DNA of 64,000 nt from contig JAHDWP010000004.1 of assembly GCA_023382715.1 (NCBI GenBank), forward strand, positions 62,001 to 126,000, given 5' to 3'. Below are positions 42,031-51,705 of this stretch, piece by piece (positions within the stretch are counted from its first letter, which is position 1; every line of letters begins with the position of its first letter). This DNA comes from Anaerolineae bacterium (GTDB lineage Bacteria > Chloroflexota > Anaerolineae > Aggregatilineales > Aggregatilineaceae). The translations under genes and the position numbers were made by a program. The notes below the pieces were generated by a model. The model was not told the DNA's origin, ran no database searches, and worked only from the letters and a program-made list of their open reading frames with translations.

Positions 42031-44398
42031 CAGGGCGGGCCAGCCACGCCGCGCCGTAAAGCGCCGCGCCCGTCCACAGCACCGGCGTGAACCCCAGCGA
42101 AAGCGCCAGCAGCGCGGCGAGCACCGCGCTGATCACCGATGCGCCGCCGTTGATCGCCCAGGCCCAGGGGGCTAGGTCGGGCGCAGACCGGATCGCTTCC
42201 AGGCCGCGCGCAAAAGGGACGCCCATCAGCAAGCCGAGCGGAGCCAACGCCAGCACGCTCAGCGCCCAGCGCGCGCCGGTTGGCAGTTCCAGCGCTCCGC
42301 CGAAGGCGCCCCGCATCAGCCAGGGCCACAGCGCAGCGACCACGACCAGCGCGGCCAGCGCCCGGCCCCAGGGCAGCCGGTCGGACAGGGCGCTGCCGAT
42401 CCCGGAGGCCAGCAGCAGCGTCGCCAGCACGGTGGCGAGGGCCAGCGTCGGCTGGCCGAGGATGAGCACGAACTGTTGGATGGTCGCCACCTCGATGAAC
42501 AGGAAGGCCAACCCCAGGCTGGCGAAGTAGACCAGGGTGCGGGCGCGCGTTCGCCGGGGCACGGCGCGCAGCGCCCGGCGAAATCGCCCGGCCAGCGCCA
42601 CCGGCAGCATGACGAACAGCCCCGCCGCCAGCGCCGCAAAGCTCAGCAGCGCCACCAGCACGAAGTAGCCGCTGCCGCCGAAGGGCTGCCAGGTGCGCCC
42701 CAGGTTGTCCAGAATTTCCGGCGTCTGCCGCCACCTGAAGAAGTGGAAGAAGAAGGGGCGATCATCGGTGGGCGGGCGCACGTCGAAGTCGTAGGTCGCG
42801 TAGAAGGCCGCGCGGTCGTCGCTCGCCAGCAGGCGGGTGAGCGTGGCGTGGTAGACCGGCTCCGGCAGCCGCGCGTAGCGGTTGACCGCCTCCGGCGGCA
42901 GGCCCGGCGCGAGCACCATGTCGTACTTCAGCCGTTCGGCCTCGGCCAGGACGCGGGCGATCTCTTCCGCCGTGAACGGCGCGCGCTTGACGACGAAAGT
43001 CATCGTCTGGAACGAGCGAAAGGCGACGACGTGCTGCGCGGGATCGCTCACCAGCGGATCGAGCGCCGCCAGGATCAGGCCCAGCGCCCGCACCTCTTCG
43101 CTGGGCGGGTTCTGCAGCCAGCGCGTCAGCAGCAACAGCCCGTCCTGTTCCAGCAAGTTCAGATAGGCCGAGAACGCCTCGACCGTCAGCGCGTAGTTCT
43201 CGGTGAGGGTAAACGCGCCCGACGTGACGGGCCGGTAGGCGTCGGTCAGCGCGATCTGCACCACGCTGAAGCGGCTGTCGTTCTGCCGGGCGAAGGCGCG
43301 CGGCTCCTGCTGCACCAGCGTCACGCGCGGGTCATCGGCCAGCCCCGCCCAGGCGCGCAGCTCGCCACGCAGCGCCCCCACCACCAGCCCGTTCGCTTCG
43401 ACGGCGACCACTGAGCGCGCCCCGTTGTGCAGGGCGATCCAGGCGTCCATGCCGCCGCCCGCGCCGAGCACCAGGACCTCCGGCTCGGCGCGCAGGCGCA
43501 GCGCGACCGAGGCGGGCATCGCCTCGGCGAAGGCGACCGGCGCGGCCCCCGCCTGTACGACCGGCAGCAGGTTGTCGCCGTCGAGCAGCAGGCCGACCTG
43601 TGGCGGCGGGGCGCTGAGGTAGGTCATGCTCAGGCCAGGCGCGACGTGGATCGTCGGGCTGCGCACGATGTCCAGCCGCGAGTAAGCGTTGTGGCGCGGC
43701 GCGGCCAGCGTCGCGTCGGGGTTGCGGCGGAAGTGGCTCAGCGCCTTGTAGGGCGATGGCTCGATGGTCAGGGCTTCGGGCGGGGTGAGGAGCAGGGCCA
43801 GGCTCGCCCCGGTGACCAGCAGGCCGAACGCCTGCCCTGCACGGGCACGACGCAGGCCAGCGGGAACCAGGATCATCCCGGAGCAGGCGGCCAGGGCGCT
43901 GGCCAGCAGCAGGATGCGCTCGTCGCCAAGCCAGGCCAGCAGCAGGGGGGCCAGCGCAGCGCCCGCTGCCGATCCGATCATGTTCGCGCCATAAACTCGC
44001 CCGGCTGCCAGAGCTGGATCGGCCAGCAGCGCGCCAATGAGCGCTCCGGCCAGCGTGAAGGGCACGGCCAGGCACAGCAGATTGGCCAGCAGCCGCCAGA
44101 CCTGCGCCCGGTCCCAGGCGATGGCGTAGGAGTCGAACGCCCACCGGTTGAGCACCAGGTAGGCGCCGATCAGCGCCGGGCCGAAGGCCAGCGCCCAGAC
44201 CGGACGCCAGCCAGGCGAGCGCAGGCGCGGCCAGGCGGCCAGCAGCGATCCGCTGGCCCCGAAGCCCAGCAGCGCCAGGCTGACCACCAGAAAAGCGAAG
44301 TGGTAGAACTGGGCGACGGAGAACAGCCGCGTCAGCGTGACCTGAAAGAGCAGGGCGGTCGCTGAGAACAGCCCGACCCCGCCGTAGATGCGCCGCAT
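42011..44398 (-). CDS. Membrane-bound spermidine-synthase-like protein
   Basis: 795 residues. An N-terminal bundle of hydrophobic helices (LLFQVTLTRLFSVAQFYHFAF onwards) is followed by a SpeE-like Rossmann domain (LVLGAGGGMDAWIALHNGA, VVAVEANGLVVGAL; ~315-480) and a second helix bundle (VALLSFAALAAGLFVMLPVAL to the end). Such fused membrane/SpeE proteins are widespread and mostly uncharacterised. The polyamine-binding acidic residues are not obvious, so the activity is uncertain. The last codons come from the dispersed repeat at 41891-42030. An ATG just inside the predicted promoter zone; no operon partner. Confidence 0.8.
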   Translation of the reverse strand: MRRIYGGVGLFSATALLFQVTLTRLFSVAQFYHFAFLVVSLALLGFGASGSLLAAWPRLRSPGWRPVWALAFGPALIGAYLVLNRWAFDSYAIAWDRAQVWRLLANLLCLAVPFTLAGALIGALLADPALAAGRVYGANMIGSAAGAALAPLLLAWLGDERILLLASALAACSGMILVPAGLRRARAGQAFGLLVTGASLALLLTPPEALTIEPSPYKALSHFRRNPDATLAAPRHNAYSRLDIVRSPTIHVAPGLSMTYLSAPPPQVGLLLDGDNLLPVVQAGAAPVAFAEAMPASVALRLRAEPEVLVLGAGGGMDAWIALHNGARSVVAVEANGLVVGALRGELRAWAGLADDPRVTLVQQEPRAFARQNDSRFSVVQIALTDAYRPVTSGAFTLTENYALTVEAFSAYLNLLEQDGLLLLTRWLQNPPSEEVRALGLILAALDPLVSDPAQHVVAFRSFQTMTFVVKRAPFTAEEIARVLAEAERLKYDMVLAPGLPPEAVNRYARLPEPVYHATLTRLLASDDRAAFYATYDFDVRPPTDDRPFFFHFFRWRQTPEILDNLGRTWQPFGGSGYFVLVALLSFAALAAGLFVMLPVALAGRFRRALRAVPRRTRARTLVYFASLGLAFLFIEVATIQQFVLILGQPTLALATVLATLLLASGIGSALSDRLPWGRALAALVVVAALWPWLMRGAFGGALELPTGARWALSVLALAPLGLLMGVPFARGLEAIRSAPDLAPWAWAINGGASVISAVLAALLALSLGFTPVLWTGAALYGAAWLARPGAPERK

Positions 44399-44802
44399 GG
44401 TCTGCCCCTTCTCCTGCGCGATTGGCTCCAGTATAGCACTGGCAGGGGCGGGCGCCTCTCAGACTCAGAGACCGTTCGAGAAGTCGTGCGGTATGTTACC
44501 TGTCAGGCAGGGGCGTCGTACAGGGCTTCTGAAGCCTGCCCCCGAACGCCCCGCGCAGAAGCGTATGGCTTACGCTCCTGCGGGGCCTTGCTTCGCCCGG
44601 CGTCCGGCGAGCCGTTGTCAACCTTTGCCCGCCCCCAACGGCTCTTCAGGCTGGCGCGAATCGCCAGAACGATATACCATCGCGCTCCGGTGGGTGGATA
44701 GATAATACGCTGGTCGCGGCGTGTTGATAGGCTGTCAGACGCGCTCGGTGGTGGGGGCGAGCGTTGTGAGAAAGCCGGGAAACTGGGAAGGATAGCGGGA
44801 AG
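44399..44802. other. Intergenic region with MITE-like repeat
   Basis: About 400 bp between divergent genes. It contains copy A of the MITE-like repeat (44500-44627) and a small hairpin CTGGCG-CGAAT-CGCCAG (44651-44667). No clear promoter, though GATAAT occurs at 44701. Confidence 0.6.
44500..44627 (-). repeat. MITE-like repeat, copy A
   Basis: Termini CCTGTCAGG and TGTCAACCTTTG. The reverse complement aligns along its whole length with 49610-49760, and both ends also match 56370-56448. It holds GGGGCG(T/C)TCGGGGGC-type hairpin segments. No coding capacity. Confidence 0.75.
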
Positions 44803-45903
44803 ATGACCAGTATTCTGGTGATCGAAGACGAGGCTCCTCTGCTGGAAGAGATTGTCGCGCTGCTCCGGTTCGAGGATTTCGAGGTGATCGGCGCGCCAGA
44901 TGGCAACGTGGGCGTTCAACTGGCCCGCGCGCACCTGCCGGATCTCGTCATCTCGGACATCATGATGCCGGGCCTGGACGGGTACGGCGTGCTGCAAGCC
45001 CTTCAGGACGACCCGGCCACCAATCGCCTGCCCTTCATCTTCCTCACCGCCAGGGCCGATCACGCTCAGGTGCGCCAGGGGATGCAGTTGGGCGCGGATG
45101 ACTATGTTACCAAGCCTTTCACGCGCGAAGAACTGCTGTCGGCTATCCGCGCGCGCCTGCAGAAACGCGAGATCATGCGCGATCAATTCGAGCGGCGCAT
45201 CGAGAACCTGCGCGATTCGATTGCGCTGGCGCTGCCCCACGAGCTACGCACCCCTTTGACCAGCCTGATGGGCTATGCCGAGATGATCATGCTCGATAGC
45301 GCCATCCTCGATCCGGGGCAGGTCTCGGCCATGGCCGAGACCATTCTGGAAGCCGGCTCGCGCCTGCAGCGGCAGCTTCAGAACTTTCTGCTCTACGTGC
45401 AGTTTGAGCTGGATCAGCACGAGCATCGCAGCACTGCCGCGCTGATCGGCGCGCTGGAAACAGCCCCGGCAGAGGTGATCGAGCGCGCCGCACGCGAACA
45501 GGTAGCGGAACGCAGCCGTGACGCGGACCTTCGCCTGTCGCTGGAGAACGTGCCGGTGAGCGTGACGCGCGACGTGCTGGCCAAGCTCGTCATTGAGTTG
45601 GTGGACAACGCGGCCAAATTCTCCGAAGCGGGCACGCCCATTCGGGTGAGCGGCAAGGTGGTGGGGGGTGAGTACGCCCTGTGTATCAGCGATCGAGGGC
45701 GCGGGATGACCGCCGCGCAGATTCGCGAGAGCGGGGCCTACCTTCAGTTCGAGCGTCGCCTCTACGAGCACCAGGGCGTCGGCCTGGGCTTGACCCTGGC
45801 CCGGCAGCTTACGCGGCTCTCTGGCGGCAGGTTCGCTATCGAGAGCGAGCCGGGGCAGGGCACCGCGGTGACGGCTTACCTGGCGCTGCCTGCCGCTGGC
45901 TGA
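44803..45903 (+). CDS. Receiver-histidine kinase hybrid
   Basis: 366 residues: an N-terminal response-regulator receiver domain (phospho-acceptor D52 in LPDLVISDIMMPGLDG, Lys in TKPF) followed directly by a HisKA domain (H146 in ALPHELRTPLTSL) and a HATPase (NAAKF, DRGRGM, GVGLGLTLA). Kinases of this layout with the receiver first are common as intermediates in phosphorelays. No input sensor or membrane helix is present, so the protein is soluble and the signal must come through the receiver. No partner gene is adjacent. Confidence 0.92.
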   Translation: MTSILVIEDEAPLLEEIVALLRFEDFEVIGAPDGNVGVQLARAHLPDLVISDIMMPGLDGYGVLQALQDDPATNRLPFIFLTARADHAQVRQGMQLGADDYVTKPFTREELLSAIRARLQKREIMRDQFERRIENLRDSIALALPHELRTPLTSLMGYAEMIMLDSAILDPGQVSAMAETILEAGSRLQRQLQNFLLYVQFELDQHEHRSTAALIGALETAPAEVIERAAREQVAERSRDADLRLSLENVPVSVTRDVLAKLVIELVDNAAKFSEAGTPIRVSGKVVGGEYALCISDRGRGMTAAQIRESGAYLQFERRLYEHQGVGLGLTLARQLTRLSGGRFAIESEPGQGTAVTAYLALPAAG

Positions 45904-46062
45904 AGGCTGGCAGTTATTGGTTGGTGGCCGCTGATCGGCGGGGGACAGGGAGAACGCCATCTGCCTCGCTGCGCCAGCCGGCGAGCAGGGAGCGGTGAGG
46001 CAAACCGGGGCGGCGCTCTGTCCCGCTCCCTGCAACGGCATAACAGCAAACGGTGATGAACG

Positions 46063-48633
46063 ATGCTTCCTAAGCGACTGGAACTGTACAACTTCCTGGC
46101 CTATCGCCAGCCCGACCCGATCAGCTTCGAGGGGATGCACCTGGCCTGCCTGTCCGGGCCGAACGGCGCGGGCAAGTCGTCGCTGCTGGACGCGATCACC
46201 TGGGCGCTGTGGGGCAAGGCCCGCGTGCGCTCCGACGACGACCTGATTCACCAGGGTCAGAGCGAGATGTTCGTCCAGTTGGACTTCGCCCAGGGCGACA
46301 ACCTCTACCGCGTGGTGCGCCGCCGCCAGAAGGCCAAAAAAGCGGGAGCCGCCGGGCGCAGCGCGCTCGACCTGTTCGCCTGGGACGAAGACCTGAACCA
46401 GTGGGCGGCCATCACAGCCCCCTCAGTCAACGAGACGACCCGGCGCATCACCGAGCTGCTGCGCCTGGAACATGAGACCTTCGTCCATTCGGCCTTCCTG
46501 CAGCAGGGCCGCGCCGACGCCTTCACCGTCGCCGCGGCTGGCGAGCGCAAGCGCCTGCTGTCCGACATCCTGGGCCTCGACCAGTGGGAGCAGTACGAGG
46601 AGCGGGCCAAAGAGCGGCTGCGCGCGATCAAGCACAACCTCGATCTCTTCACTATGCAGATTGACGAGATCGCCCGTCAGGAGCTGGAAGAGCCGGCCCT
46701 GCTGCGCGACCTGGAACTGCGCGAGGGCGATTTCGCCGAGGCGGAGAAACGCCGTGCTGAGGCGGAAGCGCGCTATGCCGAAGTCGCCGGGGCCGAGGAG
46801 CAGATGGAACTGGCCAGGATGCGCCTGGCGGGGGCCGAGCACCGTATCCGCCAGCGCGAGCACGACCTGGCCGAGATTGACGCCGAACTGGCCCGCCTGC
46901 AAAAACGGCTGGCCGCCCTGGGGCCAGTCATCGGGGAGCGCGAATCCATCCAGGAGGGCTATCAGCGGCTGCAATCCGCCCGCGAGACCGACCAGGCGCT
47001 CGGCGAGAAATTGCAGGCGATGAGCGCCATCAAAGACCGGCTGAACGAGATCGAGGGCGCCATTCAGGCGCAGCGCGCCGATCTGGAAGCGCAGGTCAGC
47101 GTACACCGCGATCGCATCGGCACCGCCCAGCGCGCCGCCACTGGCCTAGAAGCGCTACAGGCAGACCTGGCCGATGTGCAGGTGGAGATCGCCCGGCTGG
47201 AGACCCAGGAAGCGAGCCGCGAGGCGCTGCGCCAGGAACTGGCCAGCCTGATTGAGCTGGGCGCCACATTGGGGGCCAACAACAAGGTGTTGCGCAAGGA
47301 GATGGACGACCTCAAGGCGCGCCTCGAACAGCTTGAGGCCGCCGGAGCCGTCTGCCCATTGTGCGGCCAGCCGCTCAGCGAAGAGCACCGGGCGCAGGTG
47401 CTGGCCGAAGTGCAGGCCGAAGGCAAGATGCGTGGCGACACCTACCGGGATAATGTGGCCCGCTACAAAGAAACCGAAGCCGGGCGCAGCGCCCACGAAG
47501 CGGCCATCAAGACGCTCGACGGAGAATTGCGCGCCTTGCAGGGTCTGCGCGACCGCGCCGCCAAGCTTGACGCCAACGTCGAAGCGGCCCGCTCTGCCGC
47601 CGAGCTGTTGGGGACGGAACGCTCGGCGCTCGGCGCGATTGAGGCGCAGCTTGCCGCCGGGGATTTCGCCCAGGAGCTACAGGCCCAGCGCGAAACGATC
47701 CGCACCGAGATCGCCTCGCTCGGCTACGACTCCGAGGCGCACAGCGCCGTCCGCGAGACACTCAGCGCCCTCAGCGAGTACGAGGAGCGCCAGCGCGCGC
47801 TGGATGCCGCGCTGCAAGAGGAGCCGGAGGTGCGCGCCAGGCTGGAAGCCGCCGCCGCTCGCCGCGCCCGCTGGGAGGAATCGCTGGCCCAGGAGCGCGC
47901 GGAGGCCGCCGCCGCCCAGGCGGAGATCGAGGTGCTGGGCGAGCGCGTCGAAGAGGCGCGCCGCCGCGAAGGGGAGATGCGCGAGGCCCGCGCCGCCGAG
48001 CAGCGCGCGCACGCGGCGGTCGTGCGCGTGCAGCAGGCGCTCGCCGCCCTGGAAAACGCCCGCCAGCGCAAAGCCGACCTGGAGAAGCGCCGCGACGAGC
48101 AGTTGGCCGAGCAGGGGCTGTACGAAGAACTGCGCGACGCCTTCGGCAAGAACGGCGTCCCGGCGATGATCATCGAGGTGGTCATCCCGGAGCTACAGGA
48201 GAGCGCCAACCATCTGCTGGCGCGCATGACCGGCGGGCGGATGCATGTCCGCTTTGACACTCAGCGCGAAAAGAAGACCGGCGGCGGGGTGATCGAGACG
48301 CTGGACATCCTGATCAGCGACGAGCTGGGCACGCGCAGCTACGACCTGTATTCGGGTGGCGAGGCGTTTCGCGTCAACTTCGCTATTCGCGTGGCGCTCA
48401 GCCAGATGCTCGCTCGGCGCGCTGGCGCGCAACTGCGCACCCTGTTCATTGACGAAGGCTTCGGCACGCAGGATGAGGACGGGCGGCAGCGGTTGGTCGA
48501 GGCGATCACTTCGATCCAGGATCAGTTTGACCTGGTGCTGGCCATCACCCACATTGACGAGCTGCGCGACGCCTTCCCGGTGCAGATCGTCGTGAGCAAA
48601 ACGCCCGACGGCAGCCGCGTCAGCGTGCGCTAA
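46063..48633 (+). CDS. sbcC: SbcC/Rad50-type ATPase
   Basis: DNA double-strand break repair ATPase, 856 residues. Walker A GPNGAGKSS (about 32-40) and the Q-loop area at the N terminus, a coiled coil (~180-700), a zinc hook C431-P-L-C434 in its middle, and the signature (YSGGEAFRVNFAIR) with Walker B (LRTLFIDEGFGTQD) at the C terminus. The usual partner nuclease SbcD (Mre11) is not adjacent, which differs from the sbcDC operon of most bacteria. The coiled coil is shorter than in E. coli SbcC (about 1050 residues). Confidence 0.92.
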   Translation: MLPKRLELYNFLAYRQPDPISFEGMHLACLSGPNGAGKSSLLDAITWALWGKARVRSDDDLIHQGQSEMFVQLDFAQGDNLYRVVRRRQKAKKAGAAGRSALDLFAWDEDLNQWAAITAPSVNETTRRITELLRLEHETFVHSAFLQQGRADAFTVAAAGERKRLLSDILGLDQWEQYEERAKERLRAIKHNLDLFTMQIDEIARQELEEPALLRDLELREGDFAEAEKRRAEAEARYAEVAGAEEQMELARMRLAGAEHRIRQREHDLAEIDAELARLQKRLAALGPVIGERESIQEGYQRLQSARETDQALGEKLQAMSAIKDRLNEIEGAIQAQRADLEAQVSVHRDRIGTAQRAATGLEALQADLADVQVEIARLETQEASREALRQELASLIELGATLGANNKVLRKEMDDLKARLEQLEAAGAVCPLCGQPLSEEHRAQVLAEVQAEGKMRGDTYRDNVARYKETEAGRSAHEAAIKTLDGELRALQGLRDRAAKLDANVEAARSAAELLGTERSALGAIEAQLAAGDFAQELQAQRETIRTEIASLGYDSEAHSAVRETLSALSEYEERQRALDAALQEEPEVRARLEAAAARRARWEESLAQERAEAAAAQAEIEVLGERVEEARRREGEMREARAAEQRAHAAVVRVQQALAALENARQRKADLEKRRDEQLAEQGLYEELRDAFGKNGVPAMIIEVVIPELQESANHLLARMTGGRMHVRFDTQREKKTGGGVIETLDILISDELGTRSYDLYSGGEAFRVNFAIRVALSQMLARRAGAQLRTLFIDEGFGTQDEDGRQRLVEAITSIQDQFDLVLAITHIDELRDAFPVQIVVSKTPDGSRVSVR

Positions 48634-48658
48634 GGGGAAGCCGGTAGCAGGAACAAGG

Positions 48659-48690
48659 ACTTCCGAAGTCGCTGAAAACTGCGGAAGCCT
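48659..48690. repeat. ACTTCCGAAGT-family palindrome, degenerate copy
   Basis: ACTTCCGAAGTCGCTGAAAA and CTGCGGAAGCC: imperfect inverted repeat 27 bases after the sbcC stop. Related to 33739-33772. Confidence 0.55.
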
Positions 48691-48734
48691 GCATCCGGGC
48701 CGGGCGCAGCAGAGCAGCCCTCCGCGAGGAAGAC

Positions 48735-49451
48735 ATGCCCCTCTCGCTTGAGCAGCAGAACGCCTATCGCGCCCGCTACGCGCAGATGCGCCCCGGCTGG
48801 CGTCCGGCCACCGCCGTCTACGAGGCGCTGATCCGCGAGCGGCTGGCCCCAGGGATGCGCGTGCTCGACCTGGGCTGCGGGCGCGGCGGCGCTCTGGAAC
48901 AGCTTGGGCCGGCGGTCGCCCGCCCGCTCGGCCTCGACCCCGATCACCGTTCGCTGGCCGAGCACCGCCTGCCCGACCTGCCGCGCGCCGTCGCCCTGGC
49001 GGACGCCCTGCCGCTGCCCGCCGCCAGCGTAGACCTGGCGCTGGCCAGTTGGGTGCTGGAACACCTGCCCGACCCGGCGCGAGTCTTCGCGGAGATAGCG
49101 CGCGTCCTGCGGCCCGGCGGCGCGTTCATCGCCCTGGCCCCTGGCGCGCTCAGCCCTGCCGCGCTGCTCAACCGGGCGCTGCGCCCGCTGCAAGGCTGGC
49201 TGGTGCCGCGCCTGTACGGGCGCGCGCAGGCGGACGCTTTCCCGGTGGTTTACCGCGCCAACACGCGCCGCCGGGTCGAGGCGCTGGCGCGCGGAGCGGG
49301 GCTGGTTCTGGACACCTTCCGCGCCAGCGAAGACCCGACGTACTTCGCTTTTCACCCGCTGATCTTCCGCCTGAACGCGGCCCTGGCTCGCCGCGCACCG
49401 CGCGCCCTGGCCGAGCACTTCGTCGTCGTGTGCGTCAAGCCGGAACGGTGA
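48735..49451 (+). CDS. Class I SAM-dependent methyltransferase
   Basis: 238-residue methyltransferase: SAM motif RVLDLGCGRGGALEQL (about 43-58), LPLPAASVDLALASWVLEHL and RVLRPGGAFIALAPG, typical of the UbiE/MenG-like superfamily. The N terminus (LSLEQQNAYRARYAQMRPGWRPAT) is not a recognised targeting signal. Substrate unknown. Preceded by GAGGAAG, a good ribosome site; stands between sbcC and a repeat-rich region with no operon partner. Confidence 0.85.
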   Translation: MPLSLEQQNAYRARYAQMRPGWRPATAVYEALIRERLAPGMRVLDLGCGRGGALEQLGPAVARPLGLDPDHRSLAEHRLPDLPRAVALADALPLPAASVDLALASWVLEHLPDPARVFAEIARVLRPGGAFIALAPGALSPAALLNRALRPLQGWLVPRLYGRAQADAFPVVYRANTRRRVEALARGAGLVLDTFRASEDPTYFAFHPLIFRLNAALARRAPRALAEHFVVVCVKPER

Positions 49452-49609
49452 GCGGCGCGCGCCAGAAGGCGAGGGGTGTGCTGGCATGAAGATAAGCCCA
49501 CCGGCAAGTGAGCTTATCTCCTCACGGCGCTCGTTTGTCAGTCGAGAGGCAGTCCCACCCAGAGCGTGTTATGCGCGCGCTCCCTCGCCTCCCAGCCTGC
49601 GGGCACGTG

Positions 49610-49760
49610 TAAAGGTTGACAGCGGCCCGCCGGACGTCGGACGAGATAAAGTCCCGCGGGAGAGCGCATGGCTGTACGCCTCTGCGCGGGGCGTCCGGGG
49701 GTAGACTTCGGAAGCCTTCGGAGACTTCCGAAGTCTTATGCAGCGCCCCTATCTGACAGG
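49610..49760 (+). repeat. MITE-like repeat, copy B
   Basis: Termini TAAAGGTTGACAG and CTGACAGGGTTTG, the inverse orientation of copy A. It is longer than copy A because an ACTTCCGAAGT-family palindrome (49703-49736) is nested near one end. Confidence 0.75.
49703..49736. repeat. ACTTCCGAAGT-family palindrome, nested in the MITE copy B
   Basis: Perfect 12-bp stem AGACTTCGGAAG/CTTCCGAAGTCT with a 10-base loop. Confidence 0.8.
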
Positions 49761-49803
49761 GTTTGCACGCCCTCGCGCAGCTGTCCGCGCTGCGTGGAGA
49801 TCG

Positions 49804-51501
49804 TTAGGGCGAGATGCTCTCCGTGACGCTGGCCATGACCACCGGCACGTTGGACACCGTCTCCTGGTAGCCGAGGAAGCGCGCGCTCTCCGCCGTGTCG
49901 AAGCCGCGCAGCTTCTCGATCCAGCGGTAGCTGAGCGCCTGGTAGAGCAGCTCAACGCTCACCTCGAACGGCCCTTCAGCGGCTCCGGTGTTGACCGAAA
50001 CCATCAGTCGGTCACTCCCGCCCGTGAAATTAGCGTCGGCCAGCGCCGCGTCACTGGGGCGCACGTCCGGGTGGGCGGCGTCCGCGTCGAAGCCTGCGGG
50101 CAGCAGCCGGTTGTCCTTCAGGTAGCCCGCCCCGCGCAGCAGAATGCTAGTGACTTCGCCGTTCACGTCGCCCATGATGGTCTGGTAAATCTGCACATCG
50201 TCTGGCGAGAGGATCACGGTGTGGTGCGGCTCGAAGCGCGCCGGGTCGGCGTCGTGGTCGTCGCCGATGATCCGCCCGTCGTCGGTGTACCCGCCGGACT
50301 CAAAGACTGTGTTGCCAGCAGAGTCGCGCACGGTGATGTGCAGCCAGGCTCGCCGCGAGGGGAAGCCGGTCGGCAGCTTGTGCCCGGCGCGGTTCTCCAC
50401 CACGACGTTGAAGGCCAGCGTCGCGTTGGCGTAACCCACATTTTCCAGGCTGACAGCGGCGGCGCGTTCCTGAAGCTGGGCGAGCGTCTGCTCGCGGGTG
50501 AAGGTGAAGTGTTCGCTGCTGGCGGTCGCGCCCATCTCCGCGCCGTGCGCCAGGAAGAGGTCCATCATATAAGCATTGCCGCCGACGAAGGTATGCTTGA
50601 AGAATGGCTCGCGCGGGTCGCCGCCGGTGATGCTGGTCACGACGGCCCCTTCGGCCTGGGGCATGTGGCAGCTCTGGCACGGCGTATTGTCAGCGTAGGC
50701 GCTGCCCAGCCATTCGAGGTAGGGCGTTTGTTCCGGGAACTCGCCGACGATGGCAGCCGTGTCGTCCACGTAGGGCGTGTAGAGCGTGTGGCAGGTCGCG
50801 CACATCTCTGCCTGGCCGATGTGCGTGGCTTGGGTGGGGATGAAGCCGGACGCGCCGCGCATGATGGCCGCACCTTGCTCGCTGACGGCGAAGCGGCTGT
50901 AGTTCAGGCGCTCACCCGCTGGCAGCGTGGCGTCAATGGTGTAGCGCCCGCTGAAGCCCTCCGGCTCGCCGAAGGCGACATCCTCGATCTGGTGACAGAG
51001 CGTGCACGAGTTGCCGTCCATGGCCAGGGCGTGCGCCGCGTGTTCTGCGCTGAGGAAGCCGTCTTCGAACAGGCGCGTGCTGGCCCCGGCCTGCACGGCG
51101 CTGAAGTGGGCCAGCGGCGTGTGGCACAGGGCGCACTTGTCCTCGATCACTTCGGTATACTGCGGCAGGTTGGCCGTCTCGATGCTGACCGACGCCTGCC
51201 AGTACGGGTCGCGGGCGGCGTTGGCCATCATCGTGGCCCGCCAGTAATGGCCGATTGAGACATCATTCCCCGCCGCGTCGGTGAGCTGGCTGTGACAGCT
51301 CGCGCAGGCACCCGAACCGGCGAAGAAGGCGTCGCGATCGTTGGGCAACGGGTTGCCGGGGAAGAGGGCGGGAGCCGCTCCATCGTCTCCCTGAGCCTGC
51401 GCCAGCGCGCCCGGCAGCAGGGCGCTGGTCGCAAGCAGCACCAGGCCAGCGAGCACTAGCCCGGTGATCCGCAGTGAAGTCCCTCGGTTGTTGCTGGGCA
51501 T
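49804..51501 (-). CDS. Multihaem c-type cytochrome, five CxxCH sites
   Basis: Exported electron-transfer protein. Five haem sites are visible: CASCH near residue 66, then CALCH, CTLCH, CATCH and CQSCH. The N terminus MPSNNRGTSLRITGLVLAGL...ALAQAQ is a signal peptide. ATG at 51501 is preferred over the in-frame 51516 because GGGAGAG precedes it. The C-terminal ~250 residues have no haem and a beta-rich look (ENRAGHKLPTGFPSRRAWLHITV), as in cytochrome c554/c-family proteins. The electron partner is unknown; no quinol-oxidoreductase or reductase gene is adjacent. Confidence 0.87.
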   Translation of the reverse strand: MPSNNRGTSLRITGLVLAGLVLLATSALLPGALAQAQGDDGAAPALFPGNPLPNDRDAFFAGSGACASCHSQLTDAAGNDVSIGHYWRATMMANAARDPYWQASVSIETANLPQYTEVIEDKCALCHTPLAHFSAVQAGASTRLFEDGFLSAEHAAHALAMDGNSCTLCHQIEDVAFGEPEGFSGRYTIDATLPAGERLNYSRFAVSEQGAAIMRGASGFIPTQATHIGQAEMCATCHTLYTPYVDDTAAIVGEFPEQTPYLEWLGSAYADNTPCQSCHMPQAEGAVVTSITGGDPREPFFKHTFVGGNAYMMDLFLAHGAEMGATASSEHFTFTREQTLAQLQERAAAVSLENVGYANATLAFNVVVENRAGHKLPTGFPSRRAWLHITVRDSAGNTVFESGGYTDDGRIIGDDHDADPARFEPHHTVILSPDDVQIYQTIMGDVNGEVTSILLRGAGYLKDNRLLPAGFDADAAHPDVRPSDAALADANFTGGSDRLMVSVNTGAAEGPFEVSVELLYQALSYRWIEKLRGFDTAESARFLGYQETVSNVPVVMASVTESISP

Positions 51502-51568
51502 CTCTCTCTCCCTCATCGTGTAGTTAGGCGCGTGCTGCCGCCATCTGGCGGCGCTGAACCACCCTGCT

Positions 51569-51574
51569 ATTATA
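51569..51574 (-). promoter_or_regulatory. Likely -10 element of the cytochrome gene
   Basis: Perfect TATAAT on the minus strand; the -35 is weak. A hairpin GCCGCC-ATCT-GGCGGC (51537-51552) lies in the leader. Confidence 0.45.
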
Positions 51575-51643
51575 GGCGAACCGGGCCGATTGTGCCGAAT
51601 TGCACATTCGGAAGAGTCTGTGAGCAGATGGTCAGCGTGCTTG

Positions 51644-51705
51644 TCTCCCCATCCCTGGCCTCTCTCTCACAAAGAGGGAAGGCTTCGGCGTGGGGGGACG
51701 CGGCG
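51644..51705. repeat. GC-rich dispersed repeat, partial
   Basis: CTCCCCATCCCTGGCCTCTCTCTCACAAAGAGGGAAGGCTTCGG is related to the first half of the 41891 and 61532 repeats. The rest of 51517-51836 holds no gene. Confidence 0.5.

Larger units (their letters stand above)
49452..49803. other. Intergenic region with hairpin and repeats
   Basis: Convergent region of about 350 bp. It holds a hairpin AGATAAGC/GCTTATCT (49490-49519), MITE copy B (49610-49760) and a palindrome inside it (49703-49736). No gene is supported. Confidence 0.7.
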
